From assembly GCA_002480525.1 (NCBI GenBank), contig DLCH01000064.1:2486-32494 (forward strand): a stretch of DNA of 30,009 nucleotides. The letters are read 5' to 3'. The notes below the pieces were generated by a model. The model was not told the origin of the DNA and did not search any database. It saw nothing but the letters and a program-made list of their open reading frames with translations. Origin of the DNA: Gammaproteobacteria bacterium UBA7803. GTDB lineage: Bacteria > Pseudomonadota > Gammaproteobacteria > Pseudomonadales > Azotimanducaceae. A program made the translations under genes and the position numbers. Positions 13,843-21,450 of the stretch are shown here, one piece after another. Each line of letters begins with the position of its first letter. Positions within the stretch are counted from its first letter, which is position 1.

Positions 13843-14718
13843 TCAGCCGCCGGCTGCGGCGGCCGCCGCGGTTCCGGCCGCCGCGGCCCGTTCGATGGAC
13901 GGGCCGACCGGCCCCGGCAGTATGCCGCCGAGCAGGTTCGCCGGCACGGCGACGTCGATCAGCGCCGGCCGTCCGAGGGTGGCGTCGCGGGCGCGCCGCG
14001 CCGCGGTGAACGCCTCGAGGGTGGTGTCCCCGCGCATCATCACGTTGCCGGCCCGCTGCTCGGACGTCCGGGTCCAGAAACGCCGGTCCCGCCCGTCCGG
14101 GGGATAGTCGTGGCACAGCAGCAGCCGGGTGTCGTCCGGCAACGCGTAGAGCCGGGTCAGGGAGCGATGCAGCGCGACGGCATCGCCGCCCGGAAAATCG
14201 CAGCGCGCGGTGCCCGCGTCCGGCGCGAACAGCGTGTCGCCGACCACGGCGAATCCGTCGAACAGGTAGCTGACGCATCCGGGCGTGTGACCCGGCGTCG
14301 CCATGACACGGCCGCAGGTGTGGCCGACGCAGACCCGCTCGCCGTCCTCCAGCAGGCGGTCGAACTGGCGGCCGTCCGCCGGCGCGGCCAGACCGAGCTC
14401 GGGAAACAGCCGCGCCTGCATCTCGACCACGCCGCGGCCGATGGCCACCTGGGCGCAGACGAAGGCGCTCTTCAGATAGCGGGCGGCGCTGAGGTGGTCG
14501 GCGTGGACGTGGGTCTCGAGAATCCACTCCACCGTGTAGCCGTTGGCCCGGACCAGCTCGACGATGCGGTCCGCGCCGGTGGTCGCGGCGACGCCGGTCC
14601 GGGGATCGTAGTCGAGCACCGGGTCGACCACGGCACAGGCCCGCGCCGCCGGATTGGCCAGCACGTAGCTCCAGGAGCCGGTGGCGGCGTCGTGAAAGGG
14701 ATGCACGACCAAATCCAT
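13843..14718 (-). CDS. MBL-fold persulfide dioxygenase-like protein (ETHE1/Blh type)
   Basis: This 291-residue metallo-beta-lactamase-fold protein is close in pattern to ETHE1 and the bacterial Blh proteins, which oxidise glutathione persulfide to sulfite during sulfide detoxification. Signatures in order are VVDPVLDYDPRTG (30-42), WILETHVHADHLSAA (65-79) with metal ligands H70, H72 and D74-H75, TPGHTPGC (H144), GDTLFAPDAGTAR with D161, CHDY with H203, and the late VPANLLGG. The Ala/Gly-rich tail after residue 277 is unusual and probably not structured. No rhodanese domain is fused. Start ATG 14718 has no clear Shine-Dalgarno site. It lies between the aminotransferase and the selD operon on the same strand. 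A sulfur or selenium persulfide substrate is plausible but inferred. Confidence 0.88.
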   Translation of the reverse strand: MDLVVHPFHDAATGSWSYVLANPAARACAVVDPVLDYDPRTGVAATTGADRIVELVRANGYTVEWILETHVHADHLSAARYLKSAFVCAQVAIGRGVVEMQARLFPELGLAAPADGRQFDRLLEDGERVCVGHTCGRVMATPGHTPGCVSYLFDGFAVVGDTLFAPDAGTARCDFPGGDAVALHRSLTRLYALPDDTRLLLCHDYPPDGRDRRFWTRTSEQRAGNVMMRGDTTLEAFTAARRARDATLGRPALIDVAVPANLLGGILPGPVGPSIERAAAAGTAAAAAAGG

Positions 14719-14767
14719 GAGACATCCGTCAGACGTGGGACACTCTGGAACTGTAGGCGCCCGGCGG

Positions 14768-14808
14768 CGGGAACGGGTCCCAATCTGGCCGCCGACCCGG
14801 GGTTCCCG
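14768..14808. terminator. large hairpin after the aminotransferase gene
   Basis: Two nested inverted repeats, CGGGAAC-GGGTC (14768-14779) and GACCC-ggg-GTTCCCG (14794-14808), form a 12-bp stem with a 3-nt bulge and a 14-nt loop. It follows the aminotransferase stop by 25 nt and precedes the MBL start. There is no T-run, so it may act in Rho-type or processing-type 3' end formation. Confidence 0.35.
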
Positions 14809-14832
14809 TGGGATGACGTCCCAAGGCGCCGG

Positions 14833-16149
14833 TCAGGCGGCCCGCAGCGCGTCCCCGACGATGTTGAACATTTCCGCGATGTCGGATTTGTCCATGACGA
14901 AGGCCGGGCCGAACTGAACGGTGTCGCCCCCGTAGCGCAGGTACAGGCCGCGCTGCCAGCAGTACATGGCCACCTCGTAGGGCCGCCTGGCCGGCTCGCC
15001 GGGGTACGGCTCTAGGGTGAGCGCGCCGGCGAAGCCGAGATTGCGGACGTCGGTGACGTGGGGGTGATTGGCGAGGCCGTGGATGCAGTCCTCGAAGAAC
15101 CCCGCCTTCTCCGCCACCTGCCGGTCGAAGCCCTCCCGCTCGAACAGGTCCAGGGCGGCCAGCGCGGCGGCGCAGGCGAGCGGATGCCCCGAGTAGGTGT
15201 AGCCGTGGGGGAATTCCACCATGTACTCGGGCCCGCCGGTGTCGATGAAGGTCTGATAGATCTCCTCGCGCACCACCACCGCGCCCATGGGCACCGACCC
15301 GTTGGTCATCTGCTTGGCAAAGTTGGCGATGTCCGGCGTGACGCCGAAGAAATCCGCGCCGGTGCGCGCCCCGCAGCGACCGAACCCGGTGATGACTTCA
15401 TCGAAGATCAGCAGGATGTCGTGCTGGTCGCAGATCTGGCGCAGCCGCTGGAGATAACCCTTCGGCGGCGGAATCACCCCGGCCGACCCGGCGAACGGCT
15501 CGACGATGACCGCGGCGATGTTGGACGCGTCGTGTAGGGCCACCAGCGCTTCCAGCTCCTCGGCGAGGTGCGCCCCGTGGTCCGGCTGGCCGCGGGTGAA
15601 CTGGTTCTCCGGCAGCAGCGTGTGGGACAGGTGATCGGTCTCCGGCGTCGAGCCGAACAGTTTGCGGTTGCCGCCGATGCCGCCCACGCTCATGCCGCCG
15701 AAGTTGACGCCGTGGTAGCCCTTGGCGCGGCCGATCAGCCGGGTCTTGCCCGGCAGGCCCTTCTGCCGCCAGTAGCCCCGGGCGATCTTGAGCGCGGTGT
15801 CCGCCGCCTCCGAGCCCGAGTTGACGAAGAACACCCGGTCGAGGCCGTCCGGCGTCAGCTCGCGCATCCGGCTGGCCAGTTCGAACACCTTGGGATGGCC
15901 GAACTGGAACGCCGGCGCGTAATCCAGCTCCCGGGCCTGAGCCGCGATGGCGTCGGCGATCTCGGAACGGTTGTGGCCCGCGCCGCAGCACCACAGCCCC
16001 GACAGCCCGTCGAGAATCCGGCGCCCGTCCGGCGTGACGTAGTGAACGCCCTCGGCGCGGGCGATCAGGCGCGGATTGCGCTTGAACTCCCGGTTGCTGG
16101 TGAAGGGCATCCAGTAGCTGTCGAGATCGATCGGATGCGCGGTGTTCAT
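14833..16149 (-). CDS. class III omega-aminotransferase (beta-alanine:pyruvate type)
   Basis: This PLP-dependent fold-type I aminotransferase has 438 residues and moves the amino group of an omega-amine or beta-alanine to pyruvate. Landmarks: MPFTSNREFKRNPRL (14-28) and GLSGLWCCGAGH (49-59), both typical of the beta-alanine:pyruvate group; FVNSGSEAADTALKIAR (108-124); GYHGVNFGGMSVGG (144-157); IFDEVITGFGR (248-258) with PLP-binding Asp250; and FAKQMTNGSVPMGAV with Lys279. The ATG at 16149 has a strong GGGAGGA ribosome site. It is divergent from an MFS transporter, which may import its substrate. Real substrates in this family vary (beta-alanine, taurine, GABA, putrescine), so the precise one is unknown. 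Confidence 0.9.
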   Translation of the reverse strand: MNTAHPIDLDSYWMPFTSNREFKRNPRLIARAEGVHYVTPDGRRILDGLSGLWCCGAGHNRSEIADAIAAQARELDYAPAFQFGHPKVFELASRMRELTPDGLDRVFFVNSGSEAADTALKIARGYWRQKGLPGKTRLIGRAKGYHGVNFGGMSVGGIGGNRKLFGSTPETDHLSHTLLPENQFTRGQPDHGAHLAEELEALVALHDASNIAAVIVEPFAGSAGVIPPPKGYLQRLRQICDQHDILLIFDEVITGFGRCGARTGADFFGVTPDIANFAKQMTNGSVPMGAVVVREEIYQTFIDTGGPEYMVEFPHGYTYSGHPLACAAALAALDLFEREGFDRQVAEKAGFFEDCIHGLANHPHVTDVRNLGFAGALTLEPYPGEPARRPYEVAMYCWQRGLYLRYGGDTVQFGPAFVMDKSDIAEMFNIVGDALRAA

Positions 16150-16211
16150 GGGTCCTCCCTCGCCGCCTGGGTGCGGCCGCACCTGTAGCCACACCTGCGG
16201 CCCCTTCCAAT

Positions 16212-16241
16212 ACTGTAGGACCGCGCCGGCTCGCGTACAAT
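16212..16241. promoter_or_regulatory. interlocked divergent promoters of aminotransferase and MFS transporter
   Basis: On the plus strand TACAAT (16236-16241) is a five-of-six -10 box serving the MFS gene, with a weak -35 (CTGTAG, 16213-16218). On the minus strand TTGTAC (16240-16235) and TACAGT (16217-16212), 17 bp apart, point to the aminotransferase. Each promoter's -10 therefore overlaps the other's -35. Confidence 0.4.
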
Positions 16242-16274
16242 CGAGCGCTTGGATTCCTGGAGGGGAGCTCCGTC

Positions 16275-17585
16275 TTGACGCAACCGAACGAGCCAGGCGT
16301 GTTCAGCCCGGCCGCCCGCAACTACGCCCTGGGCGTGCTGGTGGTGGTGTACACGTTCAATTTCATCGACCGGCAGATCCTGTCGATCCTGATCGAACCC
16401 ATCAAACGCGATCTGGGGCTGTCCGACGGACAGCTCGGACTGCTGGCAGGATTCGCCTTCGCGCTGTTCTACGCCACTCTCGGCATTCCCATCGCCCGGT
16501 TCGCGGATCGCAGCAACCGCCGCAACCTGATCGCCCTGGCGCTGGCCATCTGGAGCGGCATGACCGCCCTGTCCGGCCTGGCGCAGAATTTCTGGCACCT
16601 GCTGCTGGCCCGGATCGGCGTCGGCGTCGGCGAGGCCGGCTGCAGCCCGCCGGCCCATTCCATGCTCTCCGACTACTTTCCGGCGAACAAACGCTCCACC
16701 GCGCTCGGTATCTACTCGCTGGGCATTCCGGTGGGCATCATGTTCGGCTTCTTCGCCGGCGGCTGGATGAACGAGTTCTTCGGCTGGCGCACGGCGTTCT
16801 TCGTGGTCGGCATTCCCGGCGTGCTGCTGGCGATACTCGTGCGCTTCACGGTGCGGGAACCGGAGCGCGGCATGTCCGAGGGCCGCACCGTCGCCGGCGA
16901 TCAGCCGACCATCATGGAAACGTTCCGCTACCTCTGGCAGAAACCGTCGTTCCGCCATCTCGCCTTCGGCGGCGCCCTCACGGCCTTCGTCGGCTACAGC
17001 GTGGTGAGCTGGGTGCCCGCCTTCCTGATCCGCTCCCACGGCATGGGCACCGGCGAGGCCGGCACCTACCTGGGTCTGATCCTCGGCATCCCCGGCGGCA
17101 TCGGCATCGCCCTGGGCGGCTGGCTGGCCGACTACTTCGGCGCCCGGGACACCCGCTGGTTCCTGTGGATCGTCAGCGTGGCGCTGATCGTCGGCCTGCC
17201 CTTCGGGGTGGGCGTCTACCTGGCGGCGGGGCCCTACATGGCCCTGCTGCTGCTGGTCCTGCCGGTGGCGCTGGGCAACTTCTACCAGGCAACCACCTTC
17301 GCCCAGACCCAGGGTCTGGTGACCCTGCGCATGCGCTCGGTGGCGGCCGCCGTGCTGCTGTTCATCCTGAACATCATCGGCCTGGGGCTCGGCCCGTCGG
17401 TCACCGGCTGGCTGAGCGACATGCTGCGCCCGCAGTTCGGCGTGGAGTCGCTGCGCTGGGCCCTGCTGATCGTCGGCCTCGTCAACATCTGGGCGGCCTG
17501 GCACTACTACGTGGCGGGCAAGCACCTGAAGAACGACATGGAGAAGACCGCGCTCGACGAGCAGGCCCGGGCCGCCGCGGCCTGA
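16275..17585 (+). CDS. MFS transporter (spinster-like), TTG start
   Basis: A 436-residue major facilitator protein of the inner membrane with about 12 hydrophobic helices. Features: helix 1 with YTFNFIDRQILSIL, the loop 2-3 motif RFADRSNRRNLI (G-x-x-x-D-R-x-x-R-R type), RIGVGVGEAGCSPPAHSML in helix 4, and FGWRTAFFVVGIPG in helix 6. The FNFIDRQ and GVGEAG segments are those of the spinster-like branch common in marine and soil proteobacteria. The start is a TTG at 16275 with AGGGGAG 7-8 nt upstream. It is divergently transcribed from the aminotransferase, with 125 bp between, so import of an amine or amino acid for that enzyme is a reasonable inference. The substrate is unknown. Confidence 0.88.
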   Translation: MTQPNEPGVFSPAARNYALGVLVVVYTFNFIDRQILSILIEPIKRDLGLSDGQLGLLAGFAFALFYATLGIPIARFADRSNRRNLIALALAIWSGMTALSGLAQNFWHLLLARIGVGVGEAGCSPPAHSMLSDYFPANKRSTALGIYSLGIPVGIMFGFFAGGWMNEFFGWRTAFFVVGIPGVLLAILVRFTVREPERGMSEGRTVAGDQPTIMETFRYLWQKPSFRHLAFGGALTAFVGYSVVSWVPAFLIRSHGMGTGEAGTYLGLILGIPGGIGIALGGWLADYFGARDTRWFLWIVSVALIVGLPFGVGVYLAAGPYMALLLLVLPVALGNFYQATTFAQTQGLVTLRMRSVAAAVLLFILNIIGLGLGPSVTGWLSDMLRPQFGVESLRWALLIVGLVNIWAAWHYYVAGKHLKNDMEKTALDEQARAAAA

Positions 17586-17648
17586 GCCCGCCCGCGGGAA
17601 CGTTCCGGGGGCGGCCCGCCGACGGCGCCGCGCCCGATCGTCCGCCCT

Positions 17649-18785
17649 TCAGCGCAGCCCGAGAAAGCCGATCGGCAACGCCGAACGGCCTTCCAGCGCC
17701 AGGTCCGCGAGCGCTTCGCCGACCACCGAGGCGAACTTGAAGCCGTGGCCGCTGAAACCGCAGCCGAACACGACCCCCGGATGCTCCGGATGCCGGTCGA
17801 TGACGAAGTGCCCGTCCGCCGTGCTGGTGTACAGGCAGACCTTCGACGCCAGCGCCGGCCCGTTCAGGGCGGGCAGGAACGGCGCCACGGCCCGGAGCAG
17901 AACGGTCAGCTCCGCCGCGGTGGCCGCGCTGCGGGGCGCATCCGGGTCGGCGGCCTCGCCGGGGTGATGATGGGCCAGCTTGATGCCGGCGTGGCCGCCG
18001 AAGGCCGCGGGCAGCGCCGGAAAGCCGTAGAACAGGCCCGGCGCCTCCGGGCGCTGGACCGCCCAGCAGGGCACCGTGCCCAGCTCGAATCCGGCCGGCG
18101 CCGGGATCCAGAACAGGGGCTGGCGGGTCACCCGCAGGGATAGTCCGAGTGATGCCAGCAGGGCCGGCGCCCAGCTTCCGGCGGTGATCACCAGCGCGCC
18201 CGCGCGCACCCTGCGCCCGCCAATGGACACCTCGACGCCGCCGGGGCCGCCAGCCCGGTCGAAGCCCAGCACCCGCTCCCCGTAGCGCAGCGTGGCGCCA
18301 TGGGCGGCGGCCCGCCGGAGCTGGGCCGCCACGGCCCGCTCGCACAGCAGCAGGCCGGCGTCCGGCTCGAACAGCGCCGCGTAACCCTCGGGCCGGCGCA
18401 GGAACGGATGCAGCTCGGCGAGGCCCGGATCGTCCAGTTCCAGCAGGGGCAGCCCGTGGGTGTCGGCGGCGAGCCTCGAGCCCCGGATCAGCTCGCCCGC
18501 CGGGTCGCCGACGTACACCGTGCCCGTGCGGTACAGCACCCGATCGCCGGTTTCCGCCTCGAGGTCTGCCCAGTTGTCGTAGGCCCGGGCCAGCAGCGGC
18601 ACGTAGTCCGGATGCTCGAAGTAGGCCTTGCGGATCAGGCGGGTCTCGCCGCCGCTGGAACCGGCGTCGTGGGGCGGCTGCCAGGGGTCGATCCCCAGCA
18701 CGCGGGCGCCCCGGCGCGCCAGATGGTCCGCGGCCGCCGAGCCCATGGCGCCCAGGCCGGCGACGATCACGTCGAAACTCTCCAC
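17649..18785 (-). CDS. monomeric sarcosine oxidase / N-methyltryptophan oxidase-like flavoenzyme
   Basis: This FAD-dependent amine oxidase of the DAO superfamily has 378 residues. The N-terminal FAD motif is VIVAGLGAMGSAAADHLARRG with GxGxxG at 10-15. SGGETRLIRKAYFEHPDYVPL matches monomeric sarcosine oxidase (MSOX). Lys269 in GIKLAHHH corresponds to the oxygen-activating Lys265 of MSOX, and Cys317 in SKVCLYTSTADGHFVID corresponds to Cys315, the covalent flavin attachment. The enzyme would oxidise a secondary amine such as sarcosine, N-methyltryptophan or pipecolate to an imine, releasing H2O2. The GTG start at 18785 has GAGGGGG about 8 nt upstream; an earlier GTG at 18839 would add 18 residues without support. 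It is divergent from the NSS symporter. Confidence 0.85.
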   Translation of the reverse strand: MESFDVIVAGLGAMGSAAADHLARRGARVLGIDPWQPPHDAGSSGGETRLIRKAYFEHPDYVPLLARAYDNWADLEAETGDRVLYRTGTVYVGDPAGELIRGSRLAADTHGLPLLELDDPGLAELHPFLRRPEGYAALFEPDAGLLLCERAVAAQLRRAAAHGATLRYGERVLGFDRAGGPGGVEVSIGGRRVRAGALVITAGSWAPALLASLGLSLRVTRQPLFWIPAPAGFELGTVPCWAVQRPEAPGLFYGFPALPAAFGGHAGIKLAHHHPGEAADPDAPRSAATAAELTVLLRAVAPFLPALNGPALASKVCLYTSTADGHFVIDRHPEHPGVVFGCGFSGHGFKFASVVGEALADLALEGRSALPIGFLGLR

Positions 18786-18868
18786 CGATGACGCCCCCTC
18801 GGGTCTGCTGCGGATTCCGCCGGCCCGGGCCGGCGACACTCAAGGGGACCCCGGGCGGGCAGGCAGCG

Positions 18869-18911
18869 TCAAGCCCGCCCGGCTTGATCGACCCGGCGCC
18901 TGGCGTATGCT
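18869..18911 (+). promoter_or_regulatory. promoter and palindrome upstream of the NSS transporter
   Basis: TTGATC (18884-18889) and TATGCT (18906-18911), 16 bp apart, form a candidate sigma70 promoter whose start would be near 18918, about 22 nt before the ATG. A perfect 7-bp inverted repeat, TCAAGCC (18869-18875) and GGCTTGA (18881-18887) with a 5-bp centre, overlaps this -35 box. Its left arm contains TTGACG on the minus strand. It could be an operator for both divergent genes. Confidence 0.4.
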
Positions 18912-18939
18912 CCGGCAGGTCCATGACTGCGGATTCACC

Positions 18940-20301
18940 ATGACCGGCCACGCCACCTGGAGCACCCGGCTGTCCTTCCTGCTCGCGGCGGTCGGCGCGG
19001 CGGTCGGCCTCGGCAACATCTGGAAATTCCCCTACATGACGGGCACCAACGGCGGCGCCGCCTTCGTCACCGTCTACCTGATCTGCGTGGTCGCCATCGC
19101 CATTCCGATTCTGATCGGCGAGCTGATGCTCGGCCGCAGCGGCCGCGCCAGTCCGCCCGCGGCGATGCGTCAGGTCGCGCTGGCATCCGGCCGCAGTCCC
19201 CGCTGGGGGCTCGTGGGCTGGCTCGGCGCCGGCGCGGGGTTCCTCATCGTCAGCTTCTACAGCGTCATCGCCGGCTGGGCCATGCACTACGCCGTGGCAA
19301 CCCCGCTGGGCAGGCTCGACGGCCTCGACGCAGCCGGCGCCGAAGCCCTGTTCGACGGGCTGCTGGCGGCGCCGGGGCTGCTTACCTTCTGGCACACGCT
19401 GTTCATGGCGCTGACCGTGCTGATCGTCGCCCGGGGGCTGAACCGGGGCATCGAGTCCGCGGTCCGGGTGCTGATGCCGGCGCTGTTCGCCATGCTCCTG
19501 CTGATGGTGCTCTACGCCGCCGCGGCCGGCGACTTCGCGGGCGCGTGGTCGTTCCTGTTCCGGTTCGAGTTCGCCGCCGTCGATGGCGGCGTGGTGCTGG
19601 ACGCGATCGGCCAGGCGTTCTTCTCCATCGGCGTGTCGATGGGTCTGATGATGATGTACGGCGCGTACCTGCCGGCGCGGGAACCCATTCCACGGTACTC
19701 GGTGTTCATCGCCCTGGCCGACACCCTGGTGGCGCTGCTGGCGGGGCTGGCGATCTTTCCGCTGGTGTTCGCCCACGGCCTCGACCCGGCCGAGGGGCCG
19801 GGGCTGATCTTCGTCACCCTGCCCATCGCCTTCGGCAACATGCCGTTCGGCGCCGTGTTCGGCGGCCTGTTCTTCCTGCTGCTGGTGTTCGCCGCCATCA
19901 CCTCCGCCATCGCGCTGCTGCAGCCGACGGTGGCCAGGGTTCAGGAGCTGCCGGGGATGCACCCGACCGGCGCCGCGGTGCTGGTGGGCGCGGCGGCCTG
20001 GGGCATCGGCCTGCTCAGCGTGCTGTCGTTCAACCACTGGGCCGACGTCCGGCCGCTCGGGCTGCTGCCCGGCTTCGAGGCGCGCACCTTGTACGACGTG
20101 ATCGACTACCTGACCGCCAACGTCATGATGCCCCTGGGCGGCATGCTGATCGCCCTATTCGTCGGCTGGCGGGTGTCGCGCCGGGTGCTGGACGCCGAGT
20201 TCCCGGACATGTCCCCGCCGGCCTTCATTCTGTGGCGTTTCAGCGCGCGCGTGATCGCCCCGCTGGGTATCCTGCTGGTGTTCGTCGCCAATCTGGCCTG
20301 A
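18940..20301 (+). CDS. sodium-dependent transporter, NSS (SNF) family
   Basis: This 453-residue inner-membrane Na+ symporter has the LeuT fold. The family signature lies in helix 1: FLLAAVGAAVGLGNIWKFPY followed by MTGTNGGAAFVTVYL, which includes the unwound substrate and sodium site. Further helices include FLIVSFYSVIAGWAMHYA (helix 3), AFFSIGVSMGLMMMYGAYL (helix 6 to 7 region) and FVTLPIAFGNMPFG. By eye there are 11-12 membrane segments. The ATG at 18940 is chosen over upstream frames because the signature begins a few residues later; its ribosome site is weak (GGA 7 nt upstream). It likely takes up an amino acid or N-methylated amino acid; pairing with the divergent sarcosine oxidase-like gene supports this, but the substrate is not visible. 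Confidence 0.9.
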   Translation: MTGHATWSTRLSFLLAAVGAAVGLGNIWKFPYMTGTNGGAAFVTVYLICVVAIAIPILIGELMLGRSGRASPPAAMRQVALASGRSPRWGLVGWLGAGAGFLIVSFYSVIAGWAMHYAVATPLGRLDGLDAAGAEALFDGLLAAPGLLTFWHTLFMALTVLIVARGLNRGIESAVRVLMPALFAMLLLMVLYAAAAGDFAGAWSFLFRFEFAAVDGGVVLDAIGQAFFSIGVSMGLMMMYGAYLPAREPIPRYSVFIALADTLVALLAGLAIFPLVFAHGLDPAEGPGLIFVTLPIAFGNMPFGAVFGGLFFLLLVFAAITSAIALLQPTVARVQELPGMHPTGAAVLVGAAAWGIGLLSVLSFNHWADVRPLGLLPGFEARTLYDVIDYLTANVMMPLGGMLIALFVGWRVSRRVLDAEFPDMSPPAFILWRFSARVIAPLGILLVFVANLA

Positions 20302-20340
20302 CCGGCCGCCCGCCGCCATCACGAGGAGCCGCTGAACAGC

Positions 20341-21450
20341 ATGGACCCGGTATCACAGGCCGCCCTGGGCGCGGTCGTCGGCCAGGCCGCAGGGCACCGC
20401 AGACTCGGCTACCGCGCGGCCGCGCTGGGCGCCGTGGCGGGCGCGCTGCCGGACATCGACGTGCTGTTCGCGGTCGGCGGCGATTACTTCGACCAGCTCG
20501 TCCTGCACCGCGGCATCACCCATTCGCTGCTGTTCGCGCCGGTCGCCGGCCCCCTGCTGGGGTGGCTGGTCTCGGCGTTGGAGCGCCGCCGCGGCGCGCC
20601 ACCCGAGCCCGGGCGCCGGACGGCGTGGATGCTGGTGGCGACGCTGGCGCTGCTGTCCCATCCGCTGCTCGACTACCTCACGCCCTACGGCACCCAGCTT
20701 CTGCTGCCGTTCACCGACCGGCGCTTCGCGGTCAACGCCATGCCCATCATCGACCCGGTCTACACGGCCGTGCTGCTGGTCGGGCTGATCGCCGCGGCCA
20801 GGATCTGGCGGCGGCGGGCGGCGGCCGTCGCGCTCGCGACCCTGGCGGTGTCCACCGCCTACCTGGGCTACGGCTACGCCCTGAACCGCGCCGCCGAGGC
20901 CGAGGCCGTCCGCCAGCTCGCGGCCCAGGGCGTCGAGGTCACCCGGGTGGCCGCATTTCCGACGATTCTGCAGGTGCACTACCGGCGGGTCGTGGCGCGA
21001 ACCCCGGACACCGACAGGGTCGGCTTCGTGTCCATGTGGCGGCCCTGCCCCATCGACTGGACGGTGGCGCCCCGCGGCGGCGACGACGCCACGGCGGTGC
21101 AGGCCTTCCTGGACACCCGGGAGGGACGGATCTTCGACTGGTTCACCATGGGCTGGGGCCGGTACCGGCTGGTGGGGGACGGCGAGCGGATCCAGGTGCG
21201 GGCGACGGACCTGCGCTACGGCTTCACCGCCGATCCGGACCGAAGCATCTTCAACGCCAGCGCCGTGGTCAGCCTCGCCGGTGCCCTGGTGGAGCCGGTG
21301 CGTGCCGGCCGGGATGCCGCCGACGCCAGCGGCCGGCGCCTCGCCGCGCTGTTCCGCGACACCTACGCGCCGGTCTGTCGCGCTGCGGGCGATGCCCTGC
21401 GCCCGGCGGGCAGCGGCGCCGCGCCGCCGGCCAGCAGCTCCTCGAACTGA
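20341..21450 (+). CDS. YdjM/YfhO-type membrane-bound metal-dependent hydrolase
   Basis: This 369-residue protein of the YdjM (PF04307-like) family is anchored in the inner membrane by four to five hydrophobic helices in its first 180 residues. Conserved polar motifs are DPVSQAALGA, ALPDIDVLF, LHRGITHSLLFAP and LLSHPLLDYLTPYGTQLL, whose His and Asp residues are the presumed metal ligands. The C-terminal half is a soluble domain with an SN-rich end. No enzymatic activity is established for the family, as far as I know. The start ATG 20341 follows GAGGAG about 11 nt upstream. The last 88 nt overlap the end of the convergent EAL-protein gene. Confidence 0.8.
   Translation: MDPVSQAALGAVVGQAAGHRRLGYRAAALGAVAGALPDIDVLFAVGGDYFDQLVLHRGITHSLLFAPVAGPLLGWLVSALERRRGAPPEPGRRTAWMLVATLALLSHPLLDYLTPYGTQLLLPFTDRRFAVNAMPIIDPVYTAVLLVGLIAAARIWRRRAAAVALATLAVSTAYLGYGYALNRAAEAEAVRQLAAQGVEVTRVAAFPTILQVHYRRVVARTPDTDRVGFVSMWRPCPIDWTVAPRGGDDATAVQAFLDTREGRIFDWFTMGWGRYRLVGDGERIQVRATDLRYGFTADPDRSIFNASAVVSLAGALVEPVRAGRDAADASGRRLAALFRDTYAPVCRAAGDALRPAGSGAAPPASSSSN

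Noticed and set aside
17597..17606. Palindrome GGAACGTTCC between the MFS and oxidase stops, as a terminator
   Set aside because: It is a 10-bp palindrome with no loop and no T-run, so no stable hairpin of terminator type is supported.
17482..20037. 851-codon open frame on the minus strand across the oxidase and NSS genes
   Set aside because: High-GC shadow frame: low-complexity Arg/Gly/Ala-rich translation with no motif, crossing the real genes whose motifs are clear in other frames.
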